DNA of 64,000 nt from Agrococcus sp. SGAir0287 (GCF_005484985.1 NZ_CP027942.1:2852001-2916000), one strand, 5' to 3'; counted from the stretch's first letter, positions 52,022 through 60,048 are shown. Numbers and translations are program-made. The notes: a model not told the origin generated them from the letters alone.

Positions 52022-52477
52022 GGCGGTGCGGATGCGCTCGAGGGCCTTCGCCGCGTAGCCCTGCCACATCCAGGCGATCACGGGAGCGGCGAGCCTGCCC
52101 GCGATGCCCTTCGGGCGCAGCCGCCACCGCCAGGTGACGCGCGTGCCCGCGCCCTCGGGCGCGAAGTTCCACTCGCCCAGCACGCCTGAGTAGAGCGCGG
52201 CGAACGGCCCTGTCAGGTCGCCCATCGTGTAGGTCGTCGCCGTCGGCGCGTCGATCGTGCGCACGGTCTCGACCATCGAGCCGCCATCGGCGAGGCGGAT
52301 GCGACGAGACTGCCCCAGTCGCGTGCCCCAGCGCGCATCCCCGCCCGAGATCGGATCCGTGCCGACGATCGCGGGCAGCAGCAGGTGTCCGCGGTCGAAG
52401 ACGCCCGTGAGCTCGTCACCGAGCACGCGGTCGAAGGCGACGTCGGCCGCAGCCGCGACGGTGGTGGATCGCTCCAT
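52001..52477 (-). CDS. SRPBCC-fold protein, 158 aa
   Basis: ATG 52477 (MERSTTVAAAADVAFDRVLGDELTGVFDRGHLLLPAIVGTDP). Strand-helix-sheet layout with SRRIRLADGGSMVETVRTIDAPTATTYTMGDLTGPFAALYSGVLGEWNFAPEGAGTRVTWRW and a final helix PVIAWMWQGYAAKALERIR, typical of polyketide-cyclase/START-like ligand-binding proteins. It follows the UBP zinc-finger gene after 14 nt, so they form an operon. Its 3' end is duplicated at 50.68 kb. Confidence 0.8.
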   Translation of the reverse strand: MERSTTVAAAADVAFDRVLGDELTGVFDRGHLLLPAIVGTDPISGGDARWGTRLGQSRRIRLADGGSMVETVRTIDAPTATTYTMGDLTGPFAALYSGVLGEWNFAPEGAGTRVTWRWRLRPKGIAGRLAAPVIAWMWQGYAAKALERIRTALAAPQD

Positions 52478-52491
52478 GTCGGCAGCCTCGA

Positions 52492-52848
52492 TCAGCGGTG
52501 GATGCGTCGGCGCCAGTCGTCGGGCACACGGCCCTCCGGTCCTGGCGCGGGCTGGGACTCGGGACGCGCCGTCGGCGGCGCGAGCCGGAGGCCGTCGACG
52601 GACTCCTCCTCCACGAAGTGCCAGCCCCAGTCCTCGCCGGGCTCGAACGACTGCATGACGGGGTGCCCCGTCGCGCGCCAGTGCGCCGTCGCATGCTGGC
52701 CGGGCGACGAGTCGCAGCAGCCGACGTGGCCGCAGGCGGCGCAGCGCCGCAGGTGCACCCACCAGCCATCGACCTCGTCGCACTCGGCGCATCCCGTGCC
52801 GCTCGGCGGCACCGTCTCGTCCACGTCCGCAGGCTGCAGCTCGACCAT
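52492..52848 (-). CDS. UBP-type zinc finger protein, 118 aa
   Basis: ATG 52848. The ZnF-UBP ligands are visible: Cys20, Cys23, Cys36, Cys39, Cys44, His52, His56 and His62 (GTGCAECDEVDGWWVHLRRCAACGHVGCCDSSPGQHATAHWRATGHPV). Actinobacteria lack ubiquitin, and such stand-alone fingers have no established role. The C-terminal 45 residues include EDWGWHFVEEESV and then become Pro/Arg-rich. TACGAT 6 nt upstream supports the start. Confidence 0.92.
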   Translation of the reverse strand: MVELQPADVDETVPPSGTGCAECDEVDGWWVHLRRCAACGHVGCCDSSPGQHATAHWRATGHPVMQSFEPGEDWGWHFVEEESVDGLRLAPPTARPESQPAPGPEGRVPDDWRRRIHR

Positions 52849-52854
52849 GTCGCG

Positions 52855-52860
52855 ATCGTA
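52855..52860 (-). promoter_or_regulatory. -10 box, leaderless promoter of the UBP zinc finger gene
   Basis: TACGAT on the minus strand, 6 nt before ATG 52848. Confidence 0.6.
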
Positions 52861-52896
52861 CGCGCGGAGGCCCGCTCGTGACAGGGCGTGGACGGC

Positions 52897-52934
52897 ACGA
52901 CGCCCCGGATGCTCGCAGGCATCCGGGGCGTCGT
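52897..52934 (-). terminator. Hairpin terminator after LPQTG gene B
   Basis: Perfect 16-bp stem (52897-52912 with 52919-52934), 6-nt loop. Arm sequence nearly identical to the terminator of gene C. Confidence 0.82.
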
Positions 52935-52949
52935 CGCTGATGAGCGGGA

Positions 52950-54179
52950 TCAGCCCTCGACGAGCTCCTCGACCTCGGGCGCGGGCGACTGCGCAGGCAC
53001 CTCGGGCGTAGGCTGCTCGGCCGCCGGCCCCTTGGCGATCGACGCCGAGTCGTCGTCGGCGATCGGCGCCGTCGTCTCGACGAGGGTGGCGTCGACCTCC
53101 TCGGCCGCCGCGGCCGCCGCGAGGCGAGCGCCCACGTCGGCGAGCGAGGTCACGCCGGACGACGCGCTCGCCGCGGTCGCAAGACCGGCCGGTCCGGGCT
53201 CGCCCGGCACACCCGTGATCTCGAGGTAGACCGCGTCGATCGCGACGTACGCCGCCTGCTGGCCGCACACGCTGCCGCCGTCCCACTGCACGCCGACGGC
53301 GAGGCCCTCCGCGGCCTGGCGGACGCCGATCAGCTGGGCGCCGGGGTTCTCCTGCTGGAAGGCGTCGAGCTGGTCGAGCAGCGACGCGAACGCGGCATCC
53401 CGATCCTCGACGGGAGCGGCGAGGGTGAACAGCGCGAGCGGGGCGTCGTAGCCGAAGATCGCGTTCGCCACCGGCGCGGAGGCCGCGAACGTCAGCGGCT
53501 GGCCCTCGAGGTCGAGGAGGTCGAACTCCACCACGAGCTCGGCCTGCGTCGCGTCGAGGCCGTAGCTCGCCGAGCCCGCCGCGGCAGCGGCCAGCAGGTC
53601 GGGCATGAACGTGCTCTCGGTCTCGAACCGGTCCTCGGTGCCGCCCTCGGGCGTCGGCGCCGTGTCGACGAGGTCGGCGCGGACCGTCGTCGGGAGGTCG
53701 ATGGGCGCCGGCGCGGGCGTCACGGGCGAGACGTCGTAGTACCAGGTCGTGGTCGAGCCGTCGAGGATGCGGTAGCCGGCGTTCGCCGCGGCGGTGACCG
53801 TGACGACCGAGCCGTCGCGCGTCTGCGTGTACGTGACGCCCGTCGTCGTCGGCGTGACGACCGTCGACTCGGCGTTGCACTGCTGCTGGAGGCCGGGGAT
53901 GCCGGGCGTGACGACCGTGTCCGCCCTCGGCGCCTGAGCGCCGCCGGGTGCGGTGACGCACGCCGAGCCGGCGTCGGCCAGCGCGGCCGGCGCCGCCTGC
54001 ATCCCGCCGAGCGCGAGCGCGCCCACGATGGCGAGCGCTCCGAGCCCGGTCGCGACGCGCCGTCGCGCCTTGCCGCTGACGGCCAGCGCGATGCCCGCGC
54101 CGATGACGATGGCCGCGACGACGACGAGCACGAGCCACTGCTCGCTCGCGCCGGTCTGCGGCAGCACGCACAGATCCAT
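52950..54179 (-). CDS. Exported protein with N-terminal LPQTG sorting-like signal, paralogue B, 409 aa
   Basis: ATG 54179 with GGGAGA 6-11 nt upstream. MDLCVLPQTGASEQ, membrane segment (15-34), GKARRR (36-41), second hydrophobic segment (43-62) and ALA-DAGSACV. The exported region shares VVTPGIPGLQQQC, TTTGVTYTQTRDGSVVTVTAAANAGYRILDGSTTTWYYD with A and C. The tail of about 70 residues is Ala/Glu/Pro-rich and acidic (PTPEVPAQSPAPEVEEL) with no anchor. Own terminator. Function unknown; surface or secreted location is inferred from the export signal. Confidence 0.9.
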   Translation of the reverse strand: MDLCVLPQTGASEQWLVLVVVAAIVIGAGIALAVSGKARRRVATGLGALAIVGALALGGMQAAPAALADAGSACVTAPGGAQAPRADTVVTPGIPGLQQQCNAESTVVTPTTTGVTYTQTRDGSVVTVTAAANAGYRILDGSTTTWYYDVSPVTPAPAPIDLPTTVRADLVDTAPTPEGGTEDRFETESTFMPDLLAAAAAGSASYGLDATQAELVVEFDLLDLEGQPLTFAASAPVANAIFGYDAPLALFTLAAPVEDRDAAFASLLDQLDAFQQENPGAQLIGVRQAAEGLAVGVQWDGGSVCGQQAAYVAIDAVYLEITGVPGEPGPAGLATAASASSGVTSLADVGARLAAAAAAEEVDATLVETTAPIADDDSASIAKGPAAEQPTPEVPAQSPAPEVEELVEG

Positions 54180-54317
54180 GGGGTCTCCCGATCCCTCGAT
54201 GACGATTGCGGCGCCGCGCACCGCACGACGCCATTCGAGACCCTATGGATCGTTCCTGAAGAACCCGTGAGTGCCTGCAGCATCGCGTGATGGAGCATCG
54301 GCGAATTTGGACGGCAC

Positions 54318-54350
54318 GACGCCCCGGATGCTCGGGGCATCCGGGGCGTC
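54318..54350 (-). terminator. Hairpin terminator after LPQTG gene C
   Basis: Perfect 14-bp stem (54318-54331 with 54337-54350). With the preceding TGGACGGCACGAC it repeats the terminator of gene B. Confidence 0.82.
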
Positions 54351-54370
54351 GGCGTCTGGTGCGTCGGCGG

Positions 54371-55567
54371 CTACGGCTCGACGACGGCAGGAGTCTCCTC
54401 GACGACCGGAGCCTCCGACGGCGCCTCGGACGAGGGCACCCCGTCGGCCTGCTGCCCGGGTTCGGGCGTCTGCTCGGCGGGAGCCTCGCTGGCGGGAGCC
54501 TCGCTGGCGGGAGCCTGCTGCAGCGAGGGCGACTCGTCCGTCGTCCCGAGGTCGACGCCGGACAGCCCCTGCAGGGCCGAGCTGAGCGCGACGGGCGGGA
54601 AGAACGGGAACTGGACGTCGATGGCGACCTCGGCGGACTCCGTCGCGCACCCGGGACCCGGCTCGTACGAGGCGAGGATCCGGAGCCCGGTGAGCTCGAA
54701 GAAGAAGGGGAAGCCACCCAGGGGCTGGACGGTCACGGCGCCCGGGTACTGCGCGAGCAGCGCCTCGATCTGAGCCTCGATGACGTCCGGGTCAGGCTCG
54801 GTGTCCTGCGGTGAGAGCAGGTAGACGTTTCGCTCGAAGTCGTAGGAGATATCCGACGGCTGCGGGATGGCGACCTCTCCGGTGCCGAGCTGCTGTCCGT
54901 CCTCGTCCAGGACCGCGACGGGGACGACCTGCGCGAATCCCTCGCCGTCGAGCGAGTACGTCAACGCTCCCGCGTCTGCCGCTTCCTGCAGGCTCGGCAC
55001 CAGCGCGGGGTCGGAGGGCTCGAGCACGAGCTCCTCGCCGCTCTCCTCCAGCACGATGGTGGCCTCCGTGCTGTCCGGCAGGTCGACGGGCCACGGCGCG
55101 CGCGTCGTCGGCGTGAGGTCGTACGTCCACGAGGTGACGGCGCCGGCCAGGATCGCGTAGCCGGGGGCTGCCGTCGCCGTGACCGTCACCGAGTTGCCGG
55201 TGCGCGCCTGCGAGTAGACGACGCCCTGCGTCGTGGGCACCTGCAGGCTCGGCTCGGCAGCGCACTGCGCCGTCGTGGTGGGGATGCCGGGGGTCACGAC
55301 GATCGCCGCCGCCGCGGGCGCGGGACGGGCGGGCGCGGTGACGCAGTCGGCGGAGCCGGCGTCGGCCTGCGCGGGTGCGGCACCGGCGACGCCGCCGACG
55401 ACGAGCGCACCGACGATCGCGAGGGCGCCGAGGCCCGTGAGCACGCCACGGCGGGCGCGGCCGCTCACAGCGAGCGCGACGCCCGCGGCGACGAGCACGA
55501 CGGCGGCGATGGCGAGGAGCAGCCAGGGCTCGGTGCTGCCGGTCTGGGGAAGGACGCACAGGTCCAT
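54371..55567 (-). CDS. Exported protein with N-terminal LPQTG sorting-like signal, paralogue C, 398 aa
   Basis: ATG 55567, GGAAG 7-11 nt upstream. MDLCVLPQTGSTEP, membrane segment (15-34), GRARR (36-40), second hydrophobic segment (43-62), AQA-DAGSADCV. The beta-rich module IVVTPGIPTTTAQCAAEPSLQVPTTQGVVYSQARTG..VTVTATAAPGYAILAG is shared with A and B, and the later ILASYEPGPGCATES with A. The last 65 residues are Pro/Glu/Ala/Ser (QQAPASEAPASEAPAEQ). No C-terminal anchor. C resembles B most in the N-terminal 70 residues and A in the C-terminal part. Confidence 0.9.
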   Translation of the reverse strand: MDLCVLPQTGSTEPWLLLAIAAVVLVAAGVALAVSGRARRGVLTGLGALAIVGALVVGGVAGAAPAQADAGSADCVTAPARPAPAAAAIVVTPGIPTTTAQCAAEPSLQVPTTQGVVYSQARTGNSVTVTATAAPGYAILAGAVTSWTYDLTPTTRAPWPVDLPDSTEATIVLEESGEELVLEPSDPALVPSLQEAADAGALTYSLDGEGFAQVVPVAVLDEDGQQLGTGEVAIPQPSDISYDFERNVYLLSPQDTEPDPDVIEAQIEALLAQYPGAVTVQPLGGFPFFFELTGLRILASYEPGPGCATESAEVAIDVQFPFFPPVALSSALQGLSGVDLGTTDESPSLQQAPASEAPASEAPAEQTPEPGQQADGVPSSEAPSEAPVVEETPAVVEP

Positions 55568-55727
55568 GGAGGGCTTCCGTTCTCGATGTCGGCCACGGCA
55601 TCGAGCGCGCGGCCCGATCTGTGCCGAGCCTATGGATCTCGTGCACGTCGCGCCAGCATCGGTCGAGCGATGCTCATCGTTCGTCCCCCATCGACGGCCT
55701 CATGAGCGCGGTGGGGTGCGGCGACAC

Positions 55728-55765
55728 GACGAGGGGCGCCGATCCTGCGATCGACGCCCCTCGTC
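55728..55765 (-). terminator. Hairpin terminator after the LPRTG gene
   Basis: 11-bp stem (55728-55738 with 55755-55765) that can extend through the inner GATCCTGCGATC. Confidence 0.65.
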
Positions 55766-55777
55766 ACCGTGGGGTGC

Positions 55778-57448
55778 TCAGCGACGCGCCCCCCTTCGGA
55801 CGCCGGTACCGAGCGCGACGAGCAGCGCTCCGGCGAGCAGCACCAGGAGCAGCGGCTCCGCACCGGTCCGCGGCAGCGCGTCGGACTGCGCGGCCTGCGA
55901 GGGCGTCGGCTGCGCCGCGACGGGCGCGGGCGCGGATGCGGCAGGCTGCTGCGAGGACGCGGGCGTGCCGACCTCGGTGGGCACCTCGGTCGCGGGCAGC
56001 TCGCCGCCGTCGCCTGCGGCCGGGACCTCGGTCGTCGGGTCCGTGGGCTGCGTCGGCGGGTCGACCGCGGGCACGTCGGTGCCCGGCTCCGACGGCGTCG
56101 GGTCGCTCGGCGTCGGGTCGCTCGGCGTCGGGTCGCTCGGCGTCGGGTCCGACGGGGTCGGGTCCGAAGGCGTCGGGTCCGAAGGGGTCGGGTCGCTCGG
56201 CGTCGGGTCGCTCGGCGTCGGCTCCGAAGGCGTCGGGTCCGAAGGCGTCGGGTCCGACGGCACGGGCTCCGAGGGCTTGGGGTCGCTCGGTGCCGGGTCG
56301 GACGGCGTCGGCTCGCTCGGCGTCGGGTCGGACGGCGTCGGCTCGCTCGGCGTCGGGTCGGACGGCGTCGGCTCGCTCGGCGTCGGGTCGGACGGCGTCG
56401 GCTCGCTCGGCGTCGGGTCAGACGGCGTCGGCTCGCTCGGCGTCGGGTCAGACGGCGTCGGCTCGCTCGGCGTCGGGTCAGACGGCGTCGGGTGAGACGG
56501 AGCGGGGTCGCCGGGCGCGGGCTCCGAGGGCTTGGGGTCGCTCGGTGCCGGGTCGGACGGCGTCGGCTCAGACGGCGTCGGCTCGCTCGGCGTCGGCGTG
56601 CCGGTTGCGGGCACGTCGCAGGCGCGAGCGGGGAACGTCCACGAACGTCCCGCATCCGTCGTGATCACGTACTGCCCGTCGATCGGCGCGATGCGCGTGC
56701 CGTCGGCGTCCGTGTGCAGTCCGCCTCCCGCAGGCACGACGTACGCGACGCCGTTGATCGTGTAGGTCACCTCGACGGTGGAGGAGCGGTTGTCGAGCAC
56801 GAAGGCGGCGTCGCAGGCACCGACGTAGTCCTGGATCTGCGGCTCGACGACGACGACGGGCGTCGACGGCGTCGGCTCCGAGGGAGTCGGGTCGGACGGC
56901 GTCGGCTCCGAAGGCGTCGGGTCGGACGGCGTCGGCTCGGACGGCGTCGGCTCAGACGGCGTCGGCTCCGACGGCGTCGGCTCGCTCGGCGCGGGCGCGG
57001 TGCGGCAGACGGGCGACTGGCGCCCCTCGCCGAAGTGCTCGTTGTACGCCGACATCTGCACCCACACGATGCACGCGCCCATCGGCACGCCCATCGCGTC
57101 CCAGGGCAGGAAGCGCTGGCCGATGTACTGCGCGAGCTCGTGACGCTCGCCGCGGCACTCGGCGTCGGATCGCGTGATGCACTTCGCCTCGAAGTGGGCG
57201 TTCGCAGGCGTCTGGCGCCCGTCGAGCATGTACCGGACGTTGACGTGTCCGTTGTCCTGGAACACGGCGCCCGCGGGCAGCGTGAGTCCGTCGGCGGTGA
57301 CGGCGTAGGGGGTCGGGTCGTTCGACCCGCCGGCCATGGCGGGCGACGCGGCGGCGACCGCCACCGCAGGCAGGACGACGACGGCCAGCGCGGCGAGCAG
57401 CGCGATGGCGCGGCGGCGCACGCGAGCACGCGGGAGAGGATGGGGCAT
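55778..57448 (-). CDS. LPXTG cell-wall-anchored protein with PTPS(D/E) repeats, 556 aa
   Basis: ATG 57448. A long basic-headed signal peptide (about 1-39, AVAAASPAMA-GG), an N-terminal domain with four Cys (HFEAKCITRSDAECRGERHE; PMGACIVWVQMSAYNEHFG), a short run of PTPSE repeats, a second domain (YVGACDAAFVLDNRSSTVEVTYTINGVAYVVP, typical of actinobacterial surface proteins), then about 170 residues of PTPSDPTPSE repeats. The C-terminus is a standard sorting signal: ALPRTGAEPLLLVLLAG, hydrophobic stretch, RRGARR. A housekeeping sortase should fix it to peptidoglycan, with the repeats as a wall-spanning stalk. Confidence 0.93.
   Translation of the reverse strand: MPHPLPRARVRRRAIALLAALAVVVLPAVAVAAASPAMAGGSNDPTPYAVTADGLTLPAGAVFQDNGHVNVRYMLDGRQTPANAHFEAKCITRSDAECRGERHELAQYIGQRFLPWDAMGVPMGACIVWVQMSAYNEHFGEGRQSPVCRTAPAPSEPTPSEPTPSEPTPSEPTPSDPTPSEPTPSDPTPSEPTPSTPVVVVEPQIQDYVGACDAAFVLDNRSSTVEVTYTINGVAYVVPAGGGLHTDADGTRIAPIDGQYVITTDAGRSWTFPARACDVPATGTPTPSEPTPSEPTPSDPAPSDPKPSEPAPGDPAPSHPTPSDPTPSEPTPSDPTPSEPTPSDPTPSEPTPSDPTPSEPTPSDPTPSEPTPSDPTPSEPTPSDPAPSDPKPSEPVPSDPTPSDPTPSEPTPSDPTPSDPTPSDPTPSDPTPSDPTPSDPTPSDPTPSDPTPSEPGTDVPAVDPPTQPTDPTTEVPAAGDGGELPATEVPTEVGTPASSQQPAASAPAPVAAQPTPSQAAQSDALPRTGAEPLLLVLLAGALLVALGTGVRRGARR
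56088..56598. repeat. 15-bp minisatellite encoding the stalk, main block
   Basis: About 34 tandem units of GTCGGGTCGCTCGGC-like sequence, each encoding PTPS(D/E). Between about 56296 and 56490 the units form near-identical 30-bp pairs, the mark of recent expansion. Confidence 0.9.
56866..56994. repeat. 15-bp minisatellite, second block
   Basis: About eight units of the same 15-bp sequence in the same gene, separated from the main block by a Cys-containing domain. Confidence 0.85.
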
Positions 57449-57781
57449 GGAGCTCTTCTCGACGAAGCGCTCGAGCCGTGAGCGCGGACGGGCACGATGT
57501 CGCGAGCGGCGAGGGACGTGCGGCCGACGGCAACGATGGCGTGGAACTGAGGAATCCGCAGCGAAAAGTTGAGGAATGCACGACTGTCACAAGTGCAGGC
57601 GTCGAAGAGGTGCTCTCGTTGGAGGAACACGCAAAGCGTCGTACCCCGAACGGACGGCGACGGAATCCGAATCCGATTCGACTCTGCGCGACGGAATCCG
57701 AAGGATGTTCGAGAACCGCAGGACGAGCACGTCGACGACGCGCGACGCGTTCCCGTTGGCGTTGGCGTTGGCCCAGGTGAC
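57449..57781. other. 333-bp intergenic region upstream of the LPRTG gene
   Basis: Lower GC than its surroundings. Contains a 14-bp direct repeat CGACGGAATCCGAA at 57658 and 57689 and GTTGGC repeated three times near 57753-57770. No gene supported; presumably holds the promoter of the LPRTG gene. Confidence 0.5.
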
Positions 57782-58378
57782 TCAGCGCGCGCGGATGCCG
57801 TCCAACGCGATCGCGAGCGCGTCCTCCGCCAACCGCTCGGCGCCCTCCGGACCGCCCGGTCGGTACCACTCCACGATCGAGTTGACCATGCCGAACAGCA
57901 GCCGCTCGACGATGCGTGCATCGACGTCGGGCCGCACGGCCCCGGCGTCCTGCGCCTCCCGCACGAGGGCCTGCATCGCGCGGTCGAAGTCGCGCCGTCG
58001 CCGCAGCGCGTCGCGCTCCACGTCGGTGTTGCCGCGCACGCGCAGCAGCAGCGTCACCTCGGGCAGGCGCTCGACGAGCACATGCACCGCGCCGCGCAGG
58101 ACATGGGCGAGGCGGTCCTCCGCGGGACCGCCGAGGGCCTCCGACTCGGCGGCGACGGCCTCGAGCCCGCCGAGCGCGGCGTCGAGGGCTGCGGCGAGCA
58201 GCGCCTCCTTCGACGCGAAGTGGTGGTAGATCGCCGACTTCGACAGCCCGAGACGATCCGCGAGCACCGCGATCGACGTCGCGTCGTAGCCGTGCTCGAT
58301 GAACGTCGCGACGGCGACCGCCAGGATGCCGGCCCGGTCGTACCCGGGGCGACCCCTGCGCTGCTCGACGTGGGCCAT
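57782..58378 (-). CDS. paaR: TetR family regulator, PaaR type, 198 aa
   Basis: ATG 58378 (MAHVEQRRGRPGYDRAGILAVAVATFIEHGYDATSIAVLADRLGLSKSAIYHHFASKEALLAAAL): TetR HTH with the YHHFASKEALL signature. The ligand domain (LLLRVRGNTDVERDALRRRRDFDRAMQALV and MVNSIVEWYRPGG) matches the actinobacterial PaaR/TetR_C group, which represses phenylacetate genes and is released by phenylacetyl-CoA. Candidate operators are at 45464 and 63056. No similar site is seen before its own start. Confidence 0.87.
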   Translation of the reverse strand: MAHVEQRRGRPGYDRAGILAVAVATFIEHGYDATSIAVLADRLGLSKSAIYHHFASKEALLAAALDAALGGLEAVAAESEALGGPAEDRLAHVLRGAVHVLVERLPEVTLLLRVRGNTDVERDALRRRRDFDRAMQALVREAQDAGAVRPDVDARIVERLLFGMVNSIVEWYRPGGPEGAERLAEDALAIALDGIRAR

Positions 58379-58539
58379 CCCTCCATCTTCGCCGACCCGG
58401 GCCGCGACGCCGCGCGTCGAGCTCGCGTTTCGCTGGCGATGCGAGCGGTAGGAGGGGGATGCTCCCTCCGCCGCCCCGGATCGCCTGCGATGCGCAGCTG
58501 GAGGGGCAAGGCGTGGGCGGTGCGTGCCATGCTCGGCGC

Positions 58540-58875
58540 ATGGCCGTCGACCCGTCGCTCGTCGAGCGCATCCGCCCGCTCCTCGCCGAGCACGAGCCGG
58601 TCGACGAACGGCGCATGTTCGGCGGCCTCGCCTTCCTGGTGCACGGGCACATGGCCGTGTGCGTGAGCGGCCAGGGCGGCCTCATGGTCCGGGTGCGCGA
58701 CGACGAGCGGGATGCGTTGCTCGCGCTCGACGGCGCGGGCGAGATGGTGATGAGCGGTCGCCCGTCGAGGACGTGGCTGCGCGTGCAGGGTCCCGTGCTC
58801 GACGACGACGCCGTGCTCGCCGAGTGGGTCGAGCGCGGCCTCGAGGTGATCGACGACCTGCCGCCGAAGGCCTGA
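58540..58875 (+). CDS. TfoX N-terminal domain protein, 111 aa
   Basis: ATG 58540. MAVDPSLVERIRPLLAEHEPVDERRMFGGLAFLVHGHMAVCVSGQGGLMVRV...RPSRTWLRV is the TfoX/Sxy N-terminal domain; the competence-linked C-terminal domain of Gammaproteobacteria is absent. Short stand-alone TfoX-N proteins are common in actinobacteria and have no known role. A long cruciform-type repeat follows the stop. Confidence 0.9.
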   Translation: MAVDPSLVERIRPLLAEHEPVDERRMFGGLAFLVHGHMAVCVSGQGGLMVRVRDDERDALLALDGAGEMVMSGRPSRTWLRVQGPVLDDDAVLAEWVERGLEVIDDLPPKA

Positions 58876-58905
58876 GCCGGGCCGATCTCCTGCGTCGAGC
58901 CTGTT

Positions 58906-58974
58906 GCGTTCTGCAGGCGATCCCGGGCCCTGAGGGGAATGTTCCCTCGAGAGCCCGAATCGCCTGCAGAACGC
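58906..58974. repeat. Nested palindromic intergenic element
   Basis: Perfect 16-bp outer arms (58906-58921 with 58959-58974), an inner GGGC/GCCC pair and a central GAGGGGAATGTTCCCTC hairpin. A weaker relative with GGGGGATGCTCCCTC lies at 58455-58475, before the TfoX gene. It may end transcription of the convergent pair. Confidence 0.78.
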
Positions 58975-58998
58975 GATCTGCGCGACCCGCGCCGAGTG

Positions 58999-60048
58999 TC
59001 AGCCGGCGTGCGGCACGATGACGGCGCGCGCGTCGAGCGTGCCCTCCTCGAGCCTGCGGTACGCCTCGGGGGCGTCCTCGAGCGAGAAGCGCTCGACGTC
59101 GGGCACGATCTGGCCGCGCCGATACATCGCCACGACCTCGTGCAGGTCGGCGATCGAGCCCCAGTACGTGTTGGTGATGACGGCCTCGTACGGGTTCGTG
59201 AAGAACGACCACGACACCTCGCCGCCGGCGATGCCGACGACCGAGAGGCGGCCGCCGCGCGCGAGCACCGCCTGGCCGAGCTGGATGGTGGGCGTGGCGC
59301 CCACGAGGTCGAAGACCGCATCCACGCCCTTGCCACCCGTCGCCTCGCGCAGCTGCTCGGCCTGGTCGCCGGATGCGTCGATCGCGACCGCGCCGCGGGC
59401 GACGGCGCGGTCGACGGCGTCCTGCTTGCGGTCGGTGACGTAGACCGTGGCGCCCGTGAGCGCCGTGAGGATCTGCACGGCGATCTGGCCGAGGCCGCCG
59501 AGGCCGATGACGAGTGCCGTCGAGCCGCCCCTCGCGAGCACCGGCTGCGCCAGCGTGATCGCGTGGTAGGGCGTGAGCGCGGCGTCGGCGAGCGGCGCCG
59601 CAGCCACGGGATCGGCGTCGCCCAGCGGCACGAGGTTGCGGGCGGGCACGGTCACGTACTCGGCCATGCCGCCGTCGCGGCCGAGACCCGTCGCGAGGTA
59701 GGGCATCTCGGCGACGCGCTCGCAGTACGTGTCCTGACCCTGCGAGCACGGCACGCAGCGGCCGCACCCGATGGGGCCGTAGACGAGGAACGCCTCGCCG
59801 GGCTCGATGCCCGTCACGCCCTCGCCGAGCTCCTCCACCCATCCGGAGGTCTCGTGGCCGAGCGTGAACGGCGGCGCCATGCCCTTCGGCGCCGTCGCGG
59901 CCTCGAACTCGGCATAGGCGGCGACGTCGGAGTGGCACGCGCCCGCACCCGCGACCTTCAGCAGGACCTCGCCGGGGCCCGGCGTCGGCCGGTCCACGTC
60001 CTGCAGGGTGGGCTTCGTCTTCCAGTCGGTGAATCGCAGCGCGCGCAC
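58999..60048 (-). CDS. Zinc-dependent alcohol dehydrogenase, 349 aa
   Basis: ATG 60048. MDR family: catalytic zinc ligands in GACHSDVAAY and FTLGHETSGWVEELG, structural zinc Cys cluster GCGRCVPCSQGQDTYC, and NAD-binding VIGLGGLGQIAVQ with VTDRKQDAVDRA. Inside the paa region and after the SDR and paaK genes, it may oxidise phenylethanol or phenylacetaldehyde precursors; that is inference. PaaZ already supplies the ring-cleavage aldehyde dehydrogenase. Confidence 0.92.
   Translation of the reverse strand: MRALRFTDWKTKPTLQDVDRPTPGPGEVLLKVAGAGACHSDVAAYAEFEAATAPKGMAPPFTLGHETSGWVEELGEGVTGIEPGEAFLVYGPIGCGRCVPCSQGQDTYCERVAEMPYLATGLGRDGGMAEYVTVPARNLVPLGDADPVAAAPLADAALTPYHAITLAQPVLARGGSTALVIGLGGLGQIAVQILTALTGATVYVTDRKQDAVDRAVARGAVAIDASGDQAEQLREATGGKGVDAVFDLVGATPTIQLGQAVLARGGRLSVVGIAGGEVSWSFFTNPYEAVITNTYWGSIADLHEVVAMYRRGQIVPDVERFSLEDAPEAYRRLEEGTLDARAVIVPHAG

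Noticed and set aside
52492..52848. UBP zinc finger as evidence of a ubiquitin-like system
   Set aside because: No ubiquitin-like protein, E1/E2 or deubiquitinase is in the window; stand-alone fingers are common in actinobacteria.
50743..55567. N-terminal LPQTG as the C-terminal end of an upstream gene wrongly joined to the next
   Set aside because: Each copy begins at an ATG with a Shine-Dalgarno sequence and no upstream open frame runs into it; the ten residues are identical in three genes.
55233..56495. Plus-strand frame encoding GVGSLGVGSDGVGS-type repeats
   Set aside because: Antisense reading of the minisatellite in the LPRTG gene, which has a signal peptide, Cys domains and a sorting signal on the other strand.
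57449..57781. Small open frames upstream of the LPRTG gene
   Set aside because: They lack ribosome sites, codon bias and family resemblance; the region is better explained as promoter DNA.
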